Assembly: GCA_013397795.1 (NCBI GenBank)
Contig: VZTJ01000294.1
Coordinates: forward strand, 64,219 to 128,218
Length of the DNA: 64,000 nt
Reading direction: 5' to 3'
DNA from: Orthonyx spaldingii
Lineage: Eukaryota; Chordata; Aves; Passeriformes; Orthonychidae
This document shows, one piece after another, positions 1 to 12,020 of the stretch (positions are counted from its first letter, which is position 1; each line of letters opens with the position of its first letter). The position numbers and the translations under genes were made by a program. The notes beneath the pieces are model-generated. The model saw only the letters and a list, made by a program, of their open reading frames with translations, was not told where the DNA came from and searched no databases.

Positions 1-610
1 ATTAAAGGAAAAATCCCTGCCCTTCTCTCCCAAGATTACCTGACAGTGCCTGCCCAGTGTCTGTCAACGGTCCCAAGTGCTGCCCAGCTCTAGTGCTGGG
101 TGAGGCAAGCCAGGTGCAGCATTTGGACCCTTTGGCTTCTAATGCAATTCATAGACATTTGCCTTGGGCAACAAAGAGAAATCACCTTGATTCAGTCCCT
201 GGGCAGCATGTTTAGTTATTATTCCTGTCTTAACCTCCCACCAACACTATAAGCCACAAGTCAAGGTGAGTTTAAAATTCAGCACATTTTAAAGGGTTTA
301 AAAGTAGATATTATCATGATTGTAGATTAAATGTATTCATAAACATGTAAGTACCCTCATAGTTTCCCAGGGTTATGGGAACACATGAGCAATACCAGGA
401 GCTGAATCTTTTTGCCAAGGAATGCTTTAGAGCTTTACTAGCAACACTGCCCTCAACATTCATCTCCTTCTTTACAAAAATTTCTTCTTTACAAATAATT
501 CCCTTTAACTAACAAGTACGTTGCTGGGGGCCTGAGAGCACTAATATACCCTAAAGACCTCAAGCAGCTTCACCTGGAGCCTCCTCCCACACCCCTGCCC
601 ACGGTCCCAA
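1..610. other. Noncoding sequence, nothing recognised
   Basis: No open frame of note, repeat family or splice-flanked exon was recognised here. The last 60 bases become C-rich and lead into the TATA-like box at 615. Confidence 0.5.
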
Positions 611-614
611 AAAG

Positions 615-622
615 CATTTAAG
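615..622 (+). promoter_or_regulatory. TATA-like box of a candidate promoter
   Basis: The motif CATTTAAG lies about 70 bp upstream of an ATG that opens a signal-peptide exon. The start of transcription would be expected about 30 bp downstream, near 645-650, which leaves a short 5' leader. The inference depends on the exon at 684-747 being real. TATA-like strings are common by chance in AT-rich DNA, so the call is weak without transcript data. Confidence 0.3.
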
Positions 623-683
623 CTCAGCCCAGGGCAATCATCTCTTTCTCATAGGAGTGTTTGTCTTTAGCTCTGCTGGAGTT

Positions 684-747
684 ATGGCTATTTCTCTTCT
701 GTGGCTCCTGCTTGTATACTTGAGACCCTCATCCATAGCAGGTTGGG
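684..747 (+). CDS. Candidate first coding exon of an unidentified secreted protein (partial)
   Basis: The ATG at 684 opens 21 codons: a short polar start, a leucine-rich hydrophobic core (residues 4-12), then a region ending SSIAGW that suits signal peptidase cleavage after residue 19 or 20. The exon stops at a strong donor (GGG|GTGAGT at 748) in phase 1, with the first base of a Gly codon. A TATA-like box sits about 65 bp upstream. Everything else about the gene is unknown. Two downstream acceptors would accept phase 1: one at 903 (reading GRNCDISF...) and one at 7278 (reading GLCEYADF...). Neither encodes a family I recognise. A small secreted protein gene is inferred; an isolated chance signal remains possible. 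Confidence 0.35.
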
Positions 748-753
748 GTGAGT

Positions 754-3700
754 ACTGCTTTCCTGTAATGGCTGATGGAGCCTAACTGCGGGGAGTACGG
801 CTTTGGGAATGTGGCAGGGGTTGTTTTTCCCCCCTTGTTGCCATGAAGGTGAGTGGTGTCTTCACAGAAGTTGTAAGGTGCTCCTAGTTCCTTTTTGTAC
901 AGGAAGAAACTGTGATATATCCTTCAGTCACAAAAGTAGTCTGCTGAAATGGGGTTTTCACCTTTGTGCCTTTGGTCCTGCTTTTTGTCCATCTCCTGAT
1001 GCAGCTCAAGTTTTACCCCGACTTTATTCAAATTGCAAGCGTGCTAAACCCGAGCAAGGTCTGGCCGCTGCCCATGTGAGCAGAGCGGGGATCCTGGGCC
1101 CAGGACAGCAGAGGGAGCCGGAGCCCCGCGCAGCAGCCCCGGGCTGGGCTCGGTCCTACCGCGGAGCCTCCCGGGCAGATCCCACAGCGCCAGCAAGTGC
1201 AGCTGGCCCTGCTTCATGCGAGTTGTGTGGTCCCTCATGAACGAAGTGAGGTCCCTGCCAGGACTGCGGTAAAGCTGCCCTGCCCGTGCATACGGCTGAA
1301 TTTCAGTCATACTGACAAAAATGGCATCAAACAACGGTGAGGCAGGTCATAGTCTGAGCTGCCAGGCAACGTCAGATGCCAAACGACTGCAAAGTCGTGC
1401 CCAACATGTGCTGTGATCATCAAATTGTGAACTGCATAGCAATAAATGCTGCAGGCAAGAACTGCTTTCCCTGTGTTTAATTGTATGCATCAAGGAATTT
1501 GAGTGTTAACAATGGTGTTTTAAAGATCAATTTATTTGGTCACTTTTTATAATAGCTTCAGTCTTGTTCAACTGCACTGGACTTCAGCACATCAGTCCAG
1601 ACTAGAACTTTAAACACAGTCTCTGCAAAGTAGCTTGTTTAGCTTGGTAAGGTTGCTAATTTATAAGGCTAATCTTTGTTTTCAATATATAAGGCAGTGA
1701 TTTGAGAAATTATAATTTACAAGCTCCTAGAGTTGTGCAGGGTTTGTTTTCCCCCTTTAACTGCAGTATTAGTACTGATCACTGTTACCCAGAAAACCTG
1801 GGCTGGAAGGTAACTGTTGTTTCATGTTGGGATGACTGATAGTCTTCACCCTGTCAGTCTTTAAAACAGCAAAACTTTGTAAGGTGGACAAACAGAACAA
1901 TTCTTTCCTGACCCACATGTGATGTTCCTTGGGTTTGCTAACCTTGAGGAAACAGGACAGGAGAAGAGTGTTCCCAAATCCTCCCTGCTTCTCAGCTGTT
2001 CCTCCCAGTGCCATCAATGCACTTGTTAAACTTTACCAAGTTGAGCTTGTTTCACCAAGTGCTGGAAGGCTCAGGGGAGGTAGGATGCAGTGAGCATGCA
2101 GGGTGACTGCACTCTTCAGTCACACCAACCAGATCAATATATTGAACCTGCCTCTTTGGTAGAGCCTCTTCCCCATGTAGGCATCCCCTCTTGCAGCTGA
2201 AACAATCTCTTGGCAGCTCGATGGTCCCCCTGTGCTAATGCCCTGCTTCTGGGTAGCCAGGTCATTGTCAGCATGGCAGGGTACTGTGCAGCACTTTCTC
2301 CCTGCCTATGTGGCTTTTGGTCTGGCAACTGCTGCAATGATACAGCCACTAATAGGTCTCATTGATTGCTGGTATCAAATATACTGGCAGGTTGCTCGCA
2401 TTTGTGATGGATTTTTTGTAATCAAGCTCATCTCTTCATCAATATGGTTAATCAGTTTTATTGTCCTAGGGCAGAGCTGCTTGTGGACAGGTATAGCTGG
2501 TGATATTGAAGTAGCTTTGGCATATGAATCAAAGGGAAGAAGAAGAGACCCTGTAAAGAAGCTTCTATTCATCCTACTAAAATCTTAACTTTAGTAATGA
2601 AATATTTAATGCACTTTTATATAAAGAAACATCTCTGTGAAATGAAAACAATAAACAGCTGCTGATGGCTTAATAGCTTAAGTGTAGCTGGAGCATTCAA
2701 TCAATCTGAAAAAATTGTGAGTATATTTCAAAATGGTGGAGGTTATTGCTCTGATACATCTAATGTTAATGGCAATGGGAAAAATATATCCTCTCTTGAG
2801 AGTTCTCGAATAAACCTGTCAGTCGGTGACCAGTTTATTAGATTCCCTCCTGAGTTCAGTCATCTGTGGCTGTGCTGAATAGCTGAGTAAAGCTAAAGCA
2901 AAGAACTGACCAATTTATCCAAAAAAGATGCCTTGGACAAGTTTAGGCCTAATATGGGTGCAGGAAGGGAGAATACAAGTCCTGGATGCCCTGCTACTAG
3001 AATACAGTTGCTGCTGCTTCTCATTCTCCCTGCAGCAGAATTGCTTGGAAGCAAGTGCTCCTCACTGCCATGCACCTTCTGTGGTGCTGACAGGCACTGC
3101 CAACTGTGTCTCCTGAGGAAACAAGATGCAAGAAACCAAGTGGACTTGTTGGCTCTAATACTCCATTTTGCCTATAGCAAAAATAGTTTGAAATGTTAGC
3201 AAATCCTAACCCTCTTTGGTGGCAGGCTGGGTGTGAGGTTCCTGTCCTTCATGTGAAACTTTGCAGATGGATGGTAGAAAAAATGTGTTGGTGTCAGTGG
3301 TGATAGGAGGGGAGAAGTCAGCCTGCAGCTGTTCTTTGCTGGCTCAGGAGAATCTGCTTGACAGGTGAGCAGGAGCACCAGCCTCCTGTGTTGTGCCAGC
3401 AGCCTTGCATGGAATCTGGAGAAAGCCAAAACCTGGTGCTTGGAGCTGGCAGTGCTGCCCTGGGAGGGAAAGGGACAGTGGGGGTGAGATGAGAGGCCCT
3501 TGCAGGAGCTGAGGATCCTAGGACGTTCCTGGGGAGGGGCACGGGAATACCTGGCAGGAATATCTCCTTGGGAGACAAGCTGCACCAGTCCTGATGCCAG
3601 TGGAACTGCTCCCCTCCTTTGCTTTCACTACCTGCTGCTGCATGCAGCACTGTGTGCTACCTGTGAACCCCTGGAAGCTCATTTGCATCTACAAATAAAA

Positions 3701-6700
3701 CCTTTCTTCAGGTAGAGGTTAAAATGATACATTGAAATAAATGTGAGCAGATGCACTTACTTGTTGGCTCTTAAGTGTGATTAAGTGTAGAGCTATTTCT
3801 TAACTCTATGGTTTGTAACTCTGACCTTCACAATTAGCTCTAGTACATCTGAGAGTGGTTCATTTTCACTGGGCTATCTCTAATCACACTGCAGTTATTC
3901 TGTTAATGGTTTTGTAACTATCCAAATCCATCTGCTATGTCTCCCTTCAATGGCTTCCAAGGGCTACTATTATCAGGGTGATCAAGCCAGTTGCTGGCAG
4001 GAAAGCTGTCTATTCACAGGAACTGGAAATACATAGTATTTCAGTAAAACTGACTGTAAGAACAACCACAGGGTCAGCCTGGGAGCTCACCTGGCCCAGC
4101 AGTGGTAGGTGTCAGAGGAGTGAGACACAGAGCAAAAGTGCAGTGCAGTTCTGCTGCCAGGCCAGGCTCAGATGCTGCAGTCAGGACACTCTGTAGTTGA
4201 TAATACATTGTGACAAAACATTCCACAGCTTAACAGTTTCAAACCCCACTACCTTATGTTTTGAATAAGCTGTTGCCAGACTGATTTGGTATCTCTTGGC
4301 AGCAATCAAGGTCTTGTCCTTTTGCTGGCCTCAGGAGTCTGCTTTAACTGGTCCTTCTCTGCTAACTCCCCTCATGCCCTTCTTTGTATCTTGTCTTGTT
4401 CAGTCATGACCTTCTGTTGTGGTAAGACCAAAAATGCAGGCAATATTCAAAATGAGACCAACTGGCACAGTGGCAAAGTGATGTCTTATGGGTTTGGTTT
4501 CCTCTCTTATTTGGTTTGTCTTTTTGTCTGTGACTGAGCATTAAAGAACATTATACCACAACTGTCTTTTGTAGCTCCAAAACTAGTTTCTGAGTGGAAG
4601 TGGTCAGAAACCACATGCCTTGAAAGTGGGAGAAGTTTACACAGGTACCTAATTTTACATTTACTTTTACTGACCACTTTGTTACTTGGCTTGTTGGTAC
4701 TGTGAGGTCCTTACACCTGTCTGAACAAAGCATATTCTAGACACAGGAATCTCCATTTCACCTGTATTATTTGGACAAATTGCTGGAAGAAATAATCAAA
4801 GATTTGTTGTTTGTTGTTTTTAGGGATGGTCAATATATCACTGTCATTAGTTTTTTCTGATGTACAAAAGTTTTGTAGCCCTATGGAGAACACTTTGTCT
4901 GCACAGCCCAAGGGCAAAGCACTTCAGATGCAACTGTATGTCCTATTTAGTTTTTAAATAAGTTTCTATGGACTCTGCGTGCATTGCTTTTGTGTATTGA
5001 TTAAATAGGAAAGATTTTAGTTTTTTAAAATTATATACAGGGGTTTTTTCAGTGCCTGGAGGATTATAGGTTTGTGTGTGTGTGATACCAGTCTAATACA
5101 GCTATTGAGAAAACAAAGGCATCCATAAACTTGCTTTTATGTATTCCTTTATCTTTGTTTCAAGTTAATCGACAAGGAGAGCTGAATTTCTCCACAGGGG
5201 TTGGCTCTGGATAAAACAGCCTGTTAGTAACAGGCCCACCTGAGGGCAGGTTGGCAGCTCCAGGACTGTTCCCCATTGAGCCACACAAACAGCTGTGCTG
5301 CCCAAATTGCATTCCCCTACTCCCAAGGGAATGTCCTCTGTGCTCTGATTGATTTCTGCCTCTAACACAGCTTTGTGTGGGATTTTCTGGCTTTGAGAGC
5401 CATCTACAAAAAGTACATATTGATTGGATCCTCCTGGGATGGGTGAGTCAGAAAAAAACAACAGCCCTTTCTATTGTGTAGCAAAGCTTTTATGAGTGAA
5501 TAGCCTTAGCTAAAAAACTTTATGCAAACTTTAGAGTACAGACCCCGAAGAACTTCTTGTCAGCAGGAATAACAGCACTTTGAGCTAATGGGCTGTTCTG
5601 AAAAGGAGTAGAACAGTAAATTTCTTTCCAAAATAAGTAGAAATTAAGACACTGAACTCATTAAGCAGCTGCCCCGTGAAGTGCTGTAGTGTCTGCTGAA
5701 ATGTGGCTGCTGCTGAGCAAGATTTGCATTTGTGGGCACTGTGGCACCTCCAGTTACTGCTCAGCAGTGAAGAAGCCTGCAGGGCAGCAACTATTAGCAG
5801 AGGGCTCTGCTAACTGATCCATGCCAGCAATTGTGCTGGACATCCAGTGCTGTTATTTTAATTGCTCTCTGTGTTGAGTTTGAAAAAAGGAAAGCACTCC
5901 TAGAGAAAGAAAAGGAAAAAAAAAAAAAAAAAAAGAGAGGGGATGAAATGGACATGCTTGCAGTGTTACAAATGCTGCAAATCAGAGCACCATGTCTTCT
6001 GGGACCAGCCAGAGAGCACACTGTGCACTATTTGGCACACTGAACCTACCAGGCACAGTCCTTCAAGCAGCTGATGAGAACTCACCAGTTTTTCTATAGT
6101 CCAACACTGTGTTTAAAACAGACCCAACTGGGACAAGTACTCATGTACAGCAACGGAAGTGTTGATAGAAGAGGTTGTACCCTGTGATGCAAATTGTTTT
6201 CAGTGCTAATTTGCATCCTCTTTTTATGATTTCCTAGACCTGCTTTAGCATAGAAACAGTGAGAATTTATTCACATCTCCAATATGTGCACTAGCAAGTG
6301 GAAAAATTTGATTTGAGTTAAGTTGCAAGCGTGTAATTGTTAGAAGACTGTCACACAATGTCAGATCAGTGATCCTCCTAGCTCTGGAAGAAGGTAACTC
6401 CAAGTTTCAGAAGACAGAATAAGAAGGTGTAAAGGAGGTAGGTGTAAAGATGTGTGTCAGGCCAATAGCTATACGAATCCTCCCAAGATCATCCAGTGTT
6501 GTAGCAGACATGTTGTGACCAGATTGACCCTGAATCTGATAACTTCTGGGACATTGTCATCCTCCTACAGCACTGTTCATATCTCAAGGGGAGAGCTGCA
6601 GGATGTGGCTGCACCAGGAGTATCATTATTCTCCTTTGGCATCATCCAAAACATGTTATCTTACCTCCCACTCAGAACTACACCTGCCTTATCAACTGCC

Positions 6701-8841
6701 ACAACAAAAAGCTACTGATGGATGTGCACAACAGTAGCTTTATGGCAATTATTCAGTTACAGCTGATGATTGTTTTGTGTGTGTGTGTCAGCACACCTTA
6801 GTGCTTCTGATTTTTTTTATTTGAGCAGGATATGCAGACTAGGCAGTGAAAGGGAAATTTTGGCTCTGCAGGCAGTGCTGGTGGGTGGACCCAGGTACAT
6901 GGATGCACCACAGGACTCCAAGCAAGGAAGTGCCTTTTCTCACCCACAGCTGCTGCAACCCAGGTGAGTGGGCTGAGGTGCTGGAAGAACATGGCTCATG
7001 TAGGGACCCTTCCTACAGACCTGGGAAATATATATTAAGTAAGAGGATTAAAGCCTTTCAAAGATGGAATAAGTTCTGCTTTCATAATATTTTTCGTTTC
7101 AGCCTCCATGAGAGTTGGCACAGCCTAGTGTGCTACAAAGCACCCTTTTTTTCCCTTGCTCAGAACATCTTGAATTAATTCTTGGCAAAACTATCTAACT
7201 CTGTGTGTAGATAGGAACAAACTCCAGCCAAGCTGGGTCCTCCTGCAAGGCCACTCACCCAGCTCTCTCTGCTCCAGGACTTTGTGAGTACGCAGATTTT
7301 CTCTGTGCTCCTGTGGCAGATGGGTGGATGTGGCACAGCAAAGCCACCAATGTCAGGATCCGCATACGCAGCTGGGAAATGCAGGTATCTAGAATTGACA
7401 CAGAGAAATTATTTTGTAGACCCTAAAGGCAACTGAAAATGCCCAGCAAGAGAGTGCAGCTCAGATCAGCATCTGTATGATCAGATCTCACAGCATGAAC
7501 GTGCACAGTGAGCTCTGCACTGGCATCTCAGCAGCTCCTCTCAAGAGAGGAGCCATCTGGAAATAGCTGCCAGGTTTGGCAAGATGACTTGAACTGCCAC
7601 ATCTTTGAGAAGCATGGAAATCCATCCCCACGTCTCCCTGTGAGTCACAGAACACTTTCTGCTACACCTTAGTCCCTGACCACACCTGCTGCCACCAGGG
7701 GTTGTGTGCTAAAAGAAAATCAATCGAGATGTATGTGTCAATTGCATGTTCTCCACACTGTTTCTCCCCTCCAGGCTTCTCCAAGTGCTGGATCCATTCA
7801 GCAACCTGCACAGGCTGGAGCCCTAAGCACCTGCTTGGTGTGGGAGAGGAATCTTTCCAGGAAACTGGTATAATGTGAAAATGCATTTCAATGCGCTTTA
7901 TCGACCCTCTGAAGGCACCTGCACCATCAGCATGGCTGCAGTCATTGGGGACCTCCCTCCTTACTTACTGGAATCCAATTGATTTTGGTGGGCCCTTGGT
8001 GCCTCTGTACACTTTCAGGTCTAGATTTTAAGGATCCTAAGAACATAAAGCAGTGTCAAGTATTTCTGTGTTTTGTGACTGAGCTGGAGAGGGAACTCGA
8101 TATCCTTTTAGCAATTTGCTTAACTAACATTTTTGAAAACCTATTTTTCTGAAGGGGCAGAAAGAAAATCAGAAGGGCAGCATCTGTAATAATCACTGAA
8201 TTTGCTTCTGTATTTTTTCCCCTCTATCTTCCAAAAACAAGTGTTATTGCCAAAGTTGATTCTGATTTCCTCTCAGAAACTGTCCACTGTCTCTTCCATG
8301 GGCAGTGCTGAAATATAATGCAAATGTGAGCAGTTAAAATACCTGAAGGAGACAAAATCAGATTGGTGTAGTAACTCAGTGACGTTTCCCCCCCACCCTT
8401 CCTTACAAAGCACTGCTATTTTACAGCAATAGAAATCCTTTTGGAGTTTTGTAGCTGACTCAGAGCTGCAAGAAGAAAAGAAGAGAAAGAGAGGTAATTT
8501 CTAAAATGAAATTAAATTAACCACAAAATCAAATATTTCCAAAGACACTTAATTTCATGTCAGTTCAGAGATGCCCTTTGGATTTATGCCATCTAAAACC
8601 AAAATATCAACACACATTTCAGGACTGATGGTCTTTTAATACTCTGTGTTGCACTTCAGAAGCTGTAAGAAATGTAATTGGACTTTGTTATGCCTAAATT
8701 AGTAACTAGAATCTATTTTGGAATGCATTCTTCTATTAAAACAAGAAATAATAGAGAGTTTGCATAATTATTAATCTCTTGTAATAATCCTCAATTGTAC
8801 AGATTACTTTTCAGAAACACGAGCAGTATCTTGCAGACAAG
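754..8841. other. Mostly noncoding interval upstream of OTOS with a few possible exons
   Basis: No known gene was recognised. Splice-flanked open segments on the + strand are seen at 1767-1809, 6829-6963 and 7278-7392 and are discussed under findings. A GC-rich block lies at about 1075-1260 in otherwise AT-rich surroundings. Simple repeats include an A-tract at 5916-5934 and short GT runs near 5074 and 6775. The open frames of 60-145 codons in this interval show no recognised domains. The OTOS promoter must lie near the right end, but no clear TATA box was found; an octamer-like TTTGCATAAT occurs near 8759. Confidence 0.45.
5916..5934 (+). repeat. A19 homopolymer tract
   Basis: A run of 19 adenines is followed by GAGAGG and preceded by A/G-rich sequence. 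It may be a simple repeat or the worn tail of a retrocopy, but no recognisable retrocopy lies immediately upstream. Confidence 0.8.
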
Positions 8842-11507
8842 ATGATATTTACTGGCTTACTTTTCTTCTGCATGCTCATGGACATGCTAACAGGTAAGAT
8901 TACTGCTGAATTTATTCTTGTTTATTTTTTCAAGCTGCCAGAAATATTTTGTTACAAATACAGTAACTTGTATTTAGTATTGCTCACATATAAATCCCAA
9001 CTGTTCTGGCTGTGAGTTATGACCAACAGCCAGGCTAATCTGGTTTGTAGCACTGACTGATTGCAAACGGGGAATTCCTTGCTCTGCTGTTCAAGAAACA
9101 AAAATCATTTGGCTACACAGAGAGTTCTATGTGGGCATTAAAGAACTTGTCAGCTTCCAGTTATACATGGGAAATGTTTCGTTGACAGAAAGTCTTTCTG
9201 TGCAGGAGCTGTTACTGATGCGTTTCCTCTTTATTTACAGATGCCCGATCCATCCAGGATGGAGATGGTAATTCCTAGTGTGTTTTTATTTCCTTTGTAT
9301 CACTAATAATTAGGAGAGTAATTTGTAACTCTGAGACTTGATGCTCAGCAGTGACTTTGGCAGGAATGCTTACTAACCTCAGTGAACTATGGAGGAGCTT
9401 TCAATTAGTTCTGGTGGAGAAAGAATAGTCAATTTTTAAAAAATTCCTTTAAAATTTATTAAAAGCTCGTGACATATTAATGTATAATAATAGAGCTAAT
9501 ATCCAGTCTTAAAATGAAAAGGGATTACAGTGAAGTTACTCATTCTTTTGTATAAAATCATAACTGGAAAGCACCAGACTTATAAATGTATGGGACATCT
9601 GAGAATTTTGTCTGTCCTGAACGATAACGCTATATCTGTCTGGTTTTTGGCAAGAGATACTGACTTTCATGACAAAAAGCTTAAAATTTACAAATTGCCA
9701 CAAATCCAATTAAAGAAATGTTGGAATAAATCTCTTAGCACAGCTACCCTGTGGTTAATGTCACTTTGTGTGATTAGTCCATTGGATTAGTGTTTGCCTT
9801 TGATTAAAAAACCCCTCAACGCCCTAATGATGTTTACACTGGCTTACTGATGATTCTATCATTTAACCTCTCTTTGGCTTTTCAGACAGAACTCTGTCTG
9901 AAAACAAAGTTGCAGAGAAGTATCTGCAATAACCAAGTACTGCTATTGCTGGTACTTCTCAGTTAACCAGCAGGACAGCCAGCAGCATCTCCAGTGCACA
10001 AATATGCAGAGATTATTATAACACATATGAACAGGACAAATACAGAATAAGGTCTTACATGATTACTTATAATTCAAACCTTTTTCTCCCCTATGCTCCA
10101 TTCTATTTCTTTATGCCTTTAAAGTCTTTTTAATAGATCATCTGTGCACAGCAAATATTTTTGTGGCAACTTTTGAGAGGATCAGGAGAGTGTACGTCAA
10201 TCTAGAATCAGAACCCTGTTCAGGCAGTGTACTGTTGCTCTCATTACCAGCAATTATTGCTTTTTTTCACACTGGGCCAAGCAGCAGCCTGCAAAGAGAA
10301 TCTGAGGTCAGCTGGTATAAAAAGTGAGTCCTCCTCTGCAGACAGCATTTGGCTGGTTCATTTGGTTTGTTATGTGCCATCTGTGCCTGCACGCTGCAAA
10401 CTTCCCTCCGTAAAATTAAAGTCTGACAACGGGATTGTTGAAGGCTCTTAATTCCTACTAAAGACCCTGGCCCCAAGCTGAGTAGAATGACTCTCATTTA
10501 TCTAAATGGGTTTTAAATCAAAATAAAATACTGTGTTCAGCTTCGCTGCACAGAAAGACGTGACTGCGGTCTCATCTGCTGTTTACATTTTATACATGCT
10601 TCTCTGTTTGCCCACATTTGGGCCCAAGGGTGGTCAGCTCCTGCATTTTCAGAACTGATTTTGTTTTCCTGCTGAATTTGAAATCTTGTTTTGATATTGC
10701 TAGAGCAGGCCCAAGTGCAGCAGCTGTCTCCTAGTGGCACAGCCTTTCCTGTCCATCCCCTCAGCTGGTTTCCTACAGTTCCCCGAGAAGAGGCACAAGT
10801 CTGCAGTGCCAGACAATGTCAGGGAAGTATGGCCCCAGTCCCTGGGAGTTCTGTGGGCAGTGGAGGCAGCTGCAGGGATGCAGCATAGAGGGTAGTACCT
10901 TATTCCTTATATTTCTTTATTGGGCAAAGCAAATTGTGTGGAATGAGGAAAAAGGAAAAATGGCTTTCAATTGCAATCACTCCTTGCCTTTAAATAACCA
11001 GCAGCCTTCTAGAAAATAAACCAGCTCCATGAATTCTTGAATTGGCATAAATGTGGATGTGTCACTTCATTCCTGCTCCCCATCTTGTCCCACTTTGTCA
11101 CTCCTGGTGCATCTGGAGCAGGGAATACCCAGCTCCATTTTCTGCAGTGGGTCATGGAGAGGAGTCATTGGCTCTCCCTGCCTCTCTTCTGCCAGAGGAG
11201 AACATCAGCCCCTAAAGGGCACTCACAACCACAAACCGTGGTGGCTTCAGGCCCAAGCTTTCAACAAAAGTTCTTCATATAATAGTAATCTGCAATATTG
11301 TATTTTGTTTGGGTTTTTTTAGATCTCTACCAGGAAGCTGTTGCTTTGCCATACTGGCCCTTCTCATCCAATGATTTCTGGTCCTACGTGGAATATTTCC
11401 GGACACTGGGAGCATACAACAGGATCAATGACATGGCCAGAGCCTTCTTTGCCCAGTTCCCTTTTGGGAGCCACCTTGGCTACCACGTGCCTGACTATGA
11501 GCACTGA
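8842..11507 (+). CDS. OTOS: Otospiralin
   Basis: Three coding exons, 8842-8893, 9241-9267 and 11323-11507, join in frame at GT/AG introns of 347 and about 2,055 bp. They encode 87 residues, close to the 89 of human otospiralin. Residues 1-19 form a hydrophobic signal peptide, so the product is secreted. The mature part carries the family signature around PYWPFSSNDFW (residues 36-46), followed by YVEYFRTLGAY, DMARAFFAQFP and a C-terminal GYHVPDYEH; nearly all of it is encoded by the last exon. In mammals the protein is made by fibrocytes of the cochlea and vestibule and is needed for normal hearing; its molecular role is unclear. The start was chosen because this ATG opens the signal peptide and is followed by a good donor (ACAG|GTAAGA). 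COPS9 follows on the same strand less than 1 kb away. No frameshift or missing segment is seen. Identification is firm; expression in this species is inferred. Confidence 0.95.
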
Positions 11508-11540
11508 GTGCCTTGCTTAGCTTTGCCAGAGCTGCTGCCC

Positions 11541-11790
11541 AGGTGTTTGGGTGAGCACCTGTTTGCCAGTGAACACCCCTGGGCTGCCCTCAGCTGCTTT
11601 GTGCTACCACTGTCTTGTGCAGCATTTCATGCTTTCAATGAGTCTCCTTTTTACCATTTTTTGTAGAGGTGTTGGAGTAAACATCTGACTGCCAGCAAAT
11701 GCACCTGAACTGTGCCTCACCCACTAAGTGACACTGCAGCCACACGCAGCATTTCATGCTTTAAATTAGTCCCTTTTTTACAGTTTATGC
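11541..11790 (+). repeat. Degenerate tandem duplication in the OTOS 3' UTR (about 126 bp x 2)
   Basis: Two neighbouring segments, about 11541-11666 and 11667-11790, align at a spacing of 126-127 bp. Both begin AGGTGTT, contain GCCAG(T/C)(G/A)AA, and share AGCATTTCATGCTTT (11621 and 11748) followed by a T-rich stretch. The copies have diverged, so the duplication is not recent. It lies between the stop codon and the poly(A) signal. Confidence 0.65.
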
Positions 11791-11803
11791 TTCTGCATGT
11801 AAC

Positions 11804-11809
11804 AATAAA
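11804..11809 (+). terminator. OTOS: OTOS poly(A) signal AATAAA
   Basis: A canonical AATAAA lies 297 bp after the OTOS stop codon and is followed by T-rich sequence ending GGAGCTTTTTTTCC near 11838-11850, suitable as a downstream element. The predicted 3' UTR is about 320 bp. Confidence 0.75.
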
Positions 11810-12020
11810 CTCCTCCATTCTGCTGCATGGTTTTGGGAGCTTTTTTTCCTACAGGTGATGCTCACAGCTTTGTCCCGGGAGACCATTCTCTGTGTGTAGG
11901 AGTTATTTAATGCTCTGTGTGTACAGGATTTATTCAACCAGTGGGCCCAGCCTGGGGCAGGAAGGGGCTCCAGTATCAGTCGCACCCACCTCGTTTGCAA
12001 AGTGATGCCTCGCTCAGGCC

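Noticed and set aside
903..1260. Possible second exon of the left-edge secreted protein
   Set aside because: The acceptor and phase fit, but no convincing donor follows and the frame runs into a GC-rich block without coding character, so it is mentioned only as an alternative.
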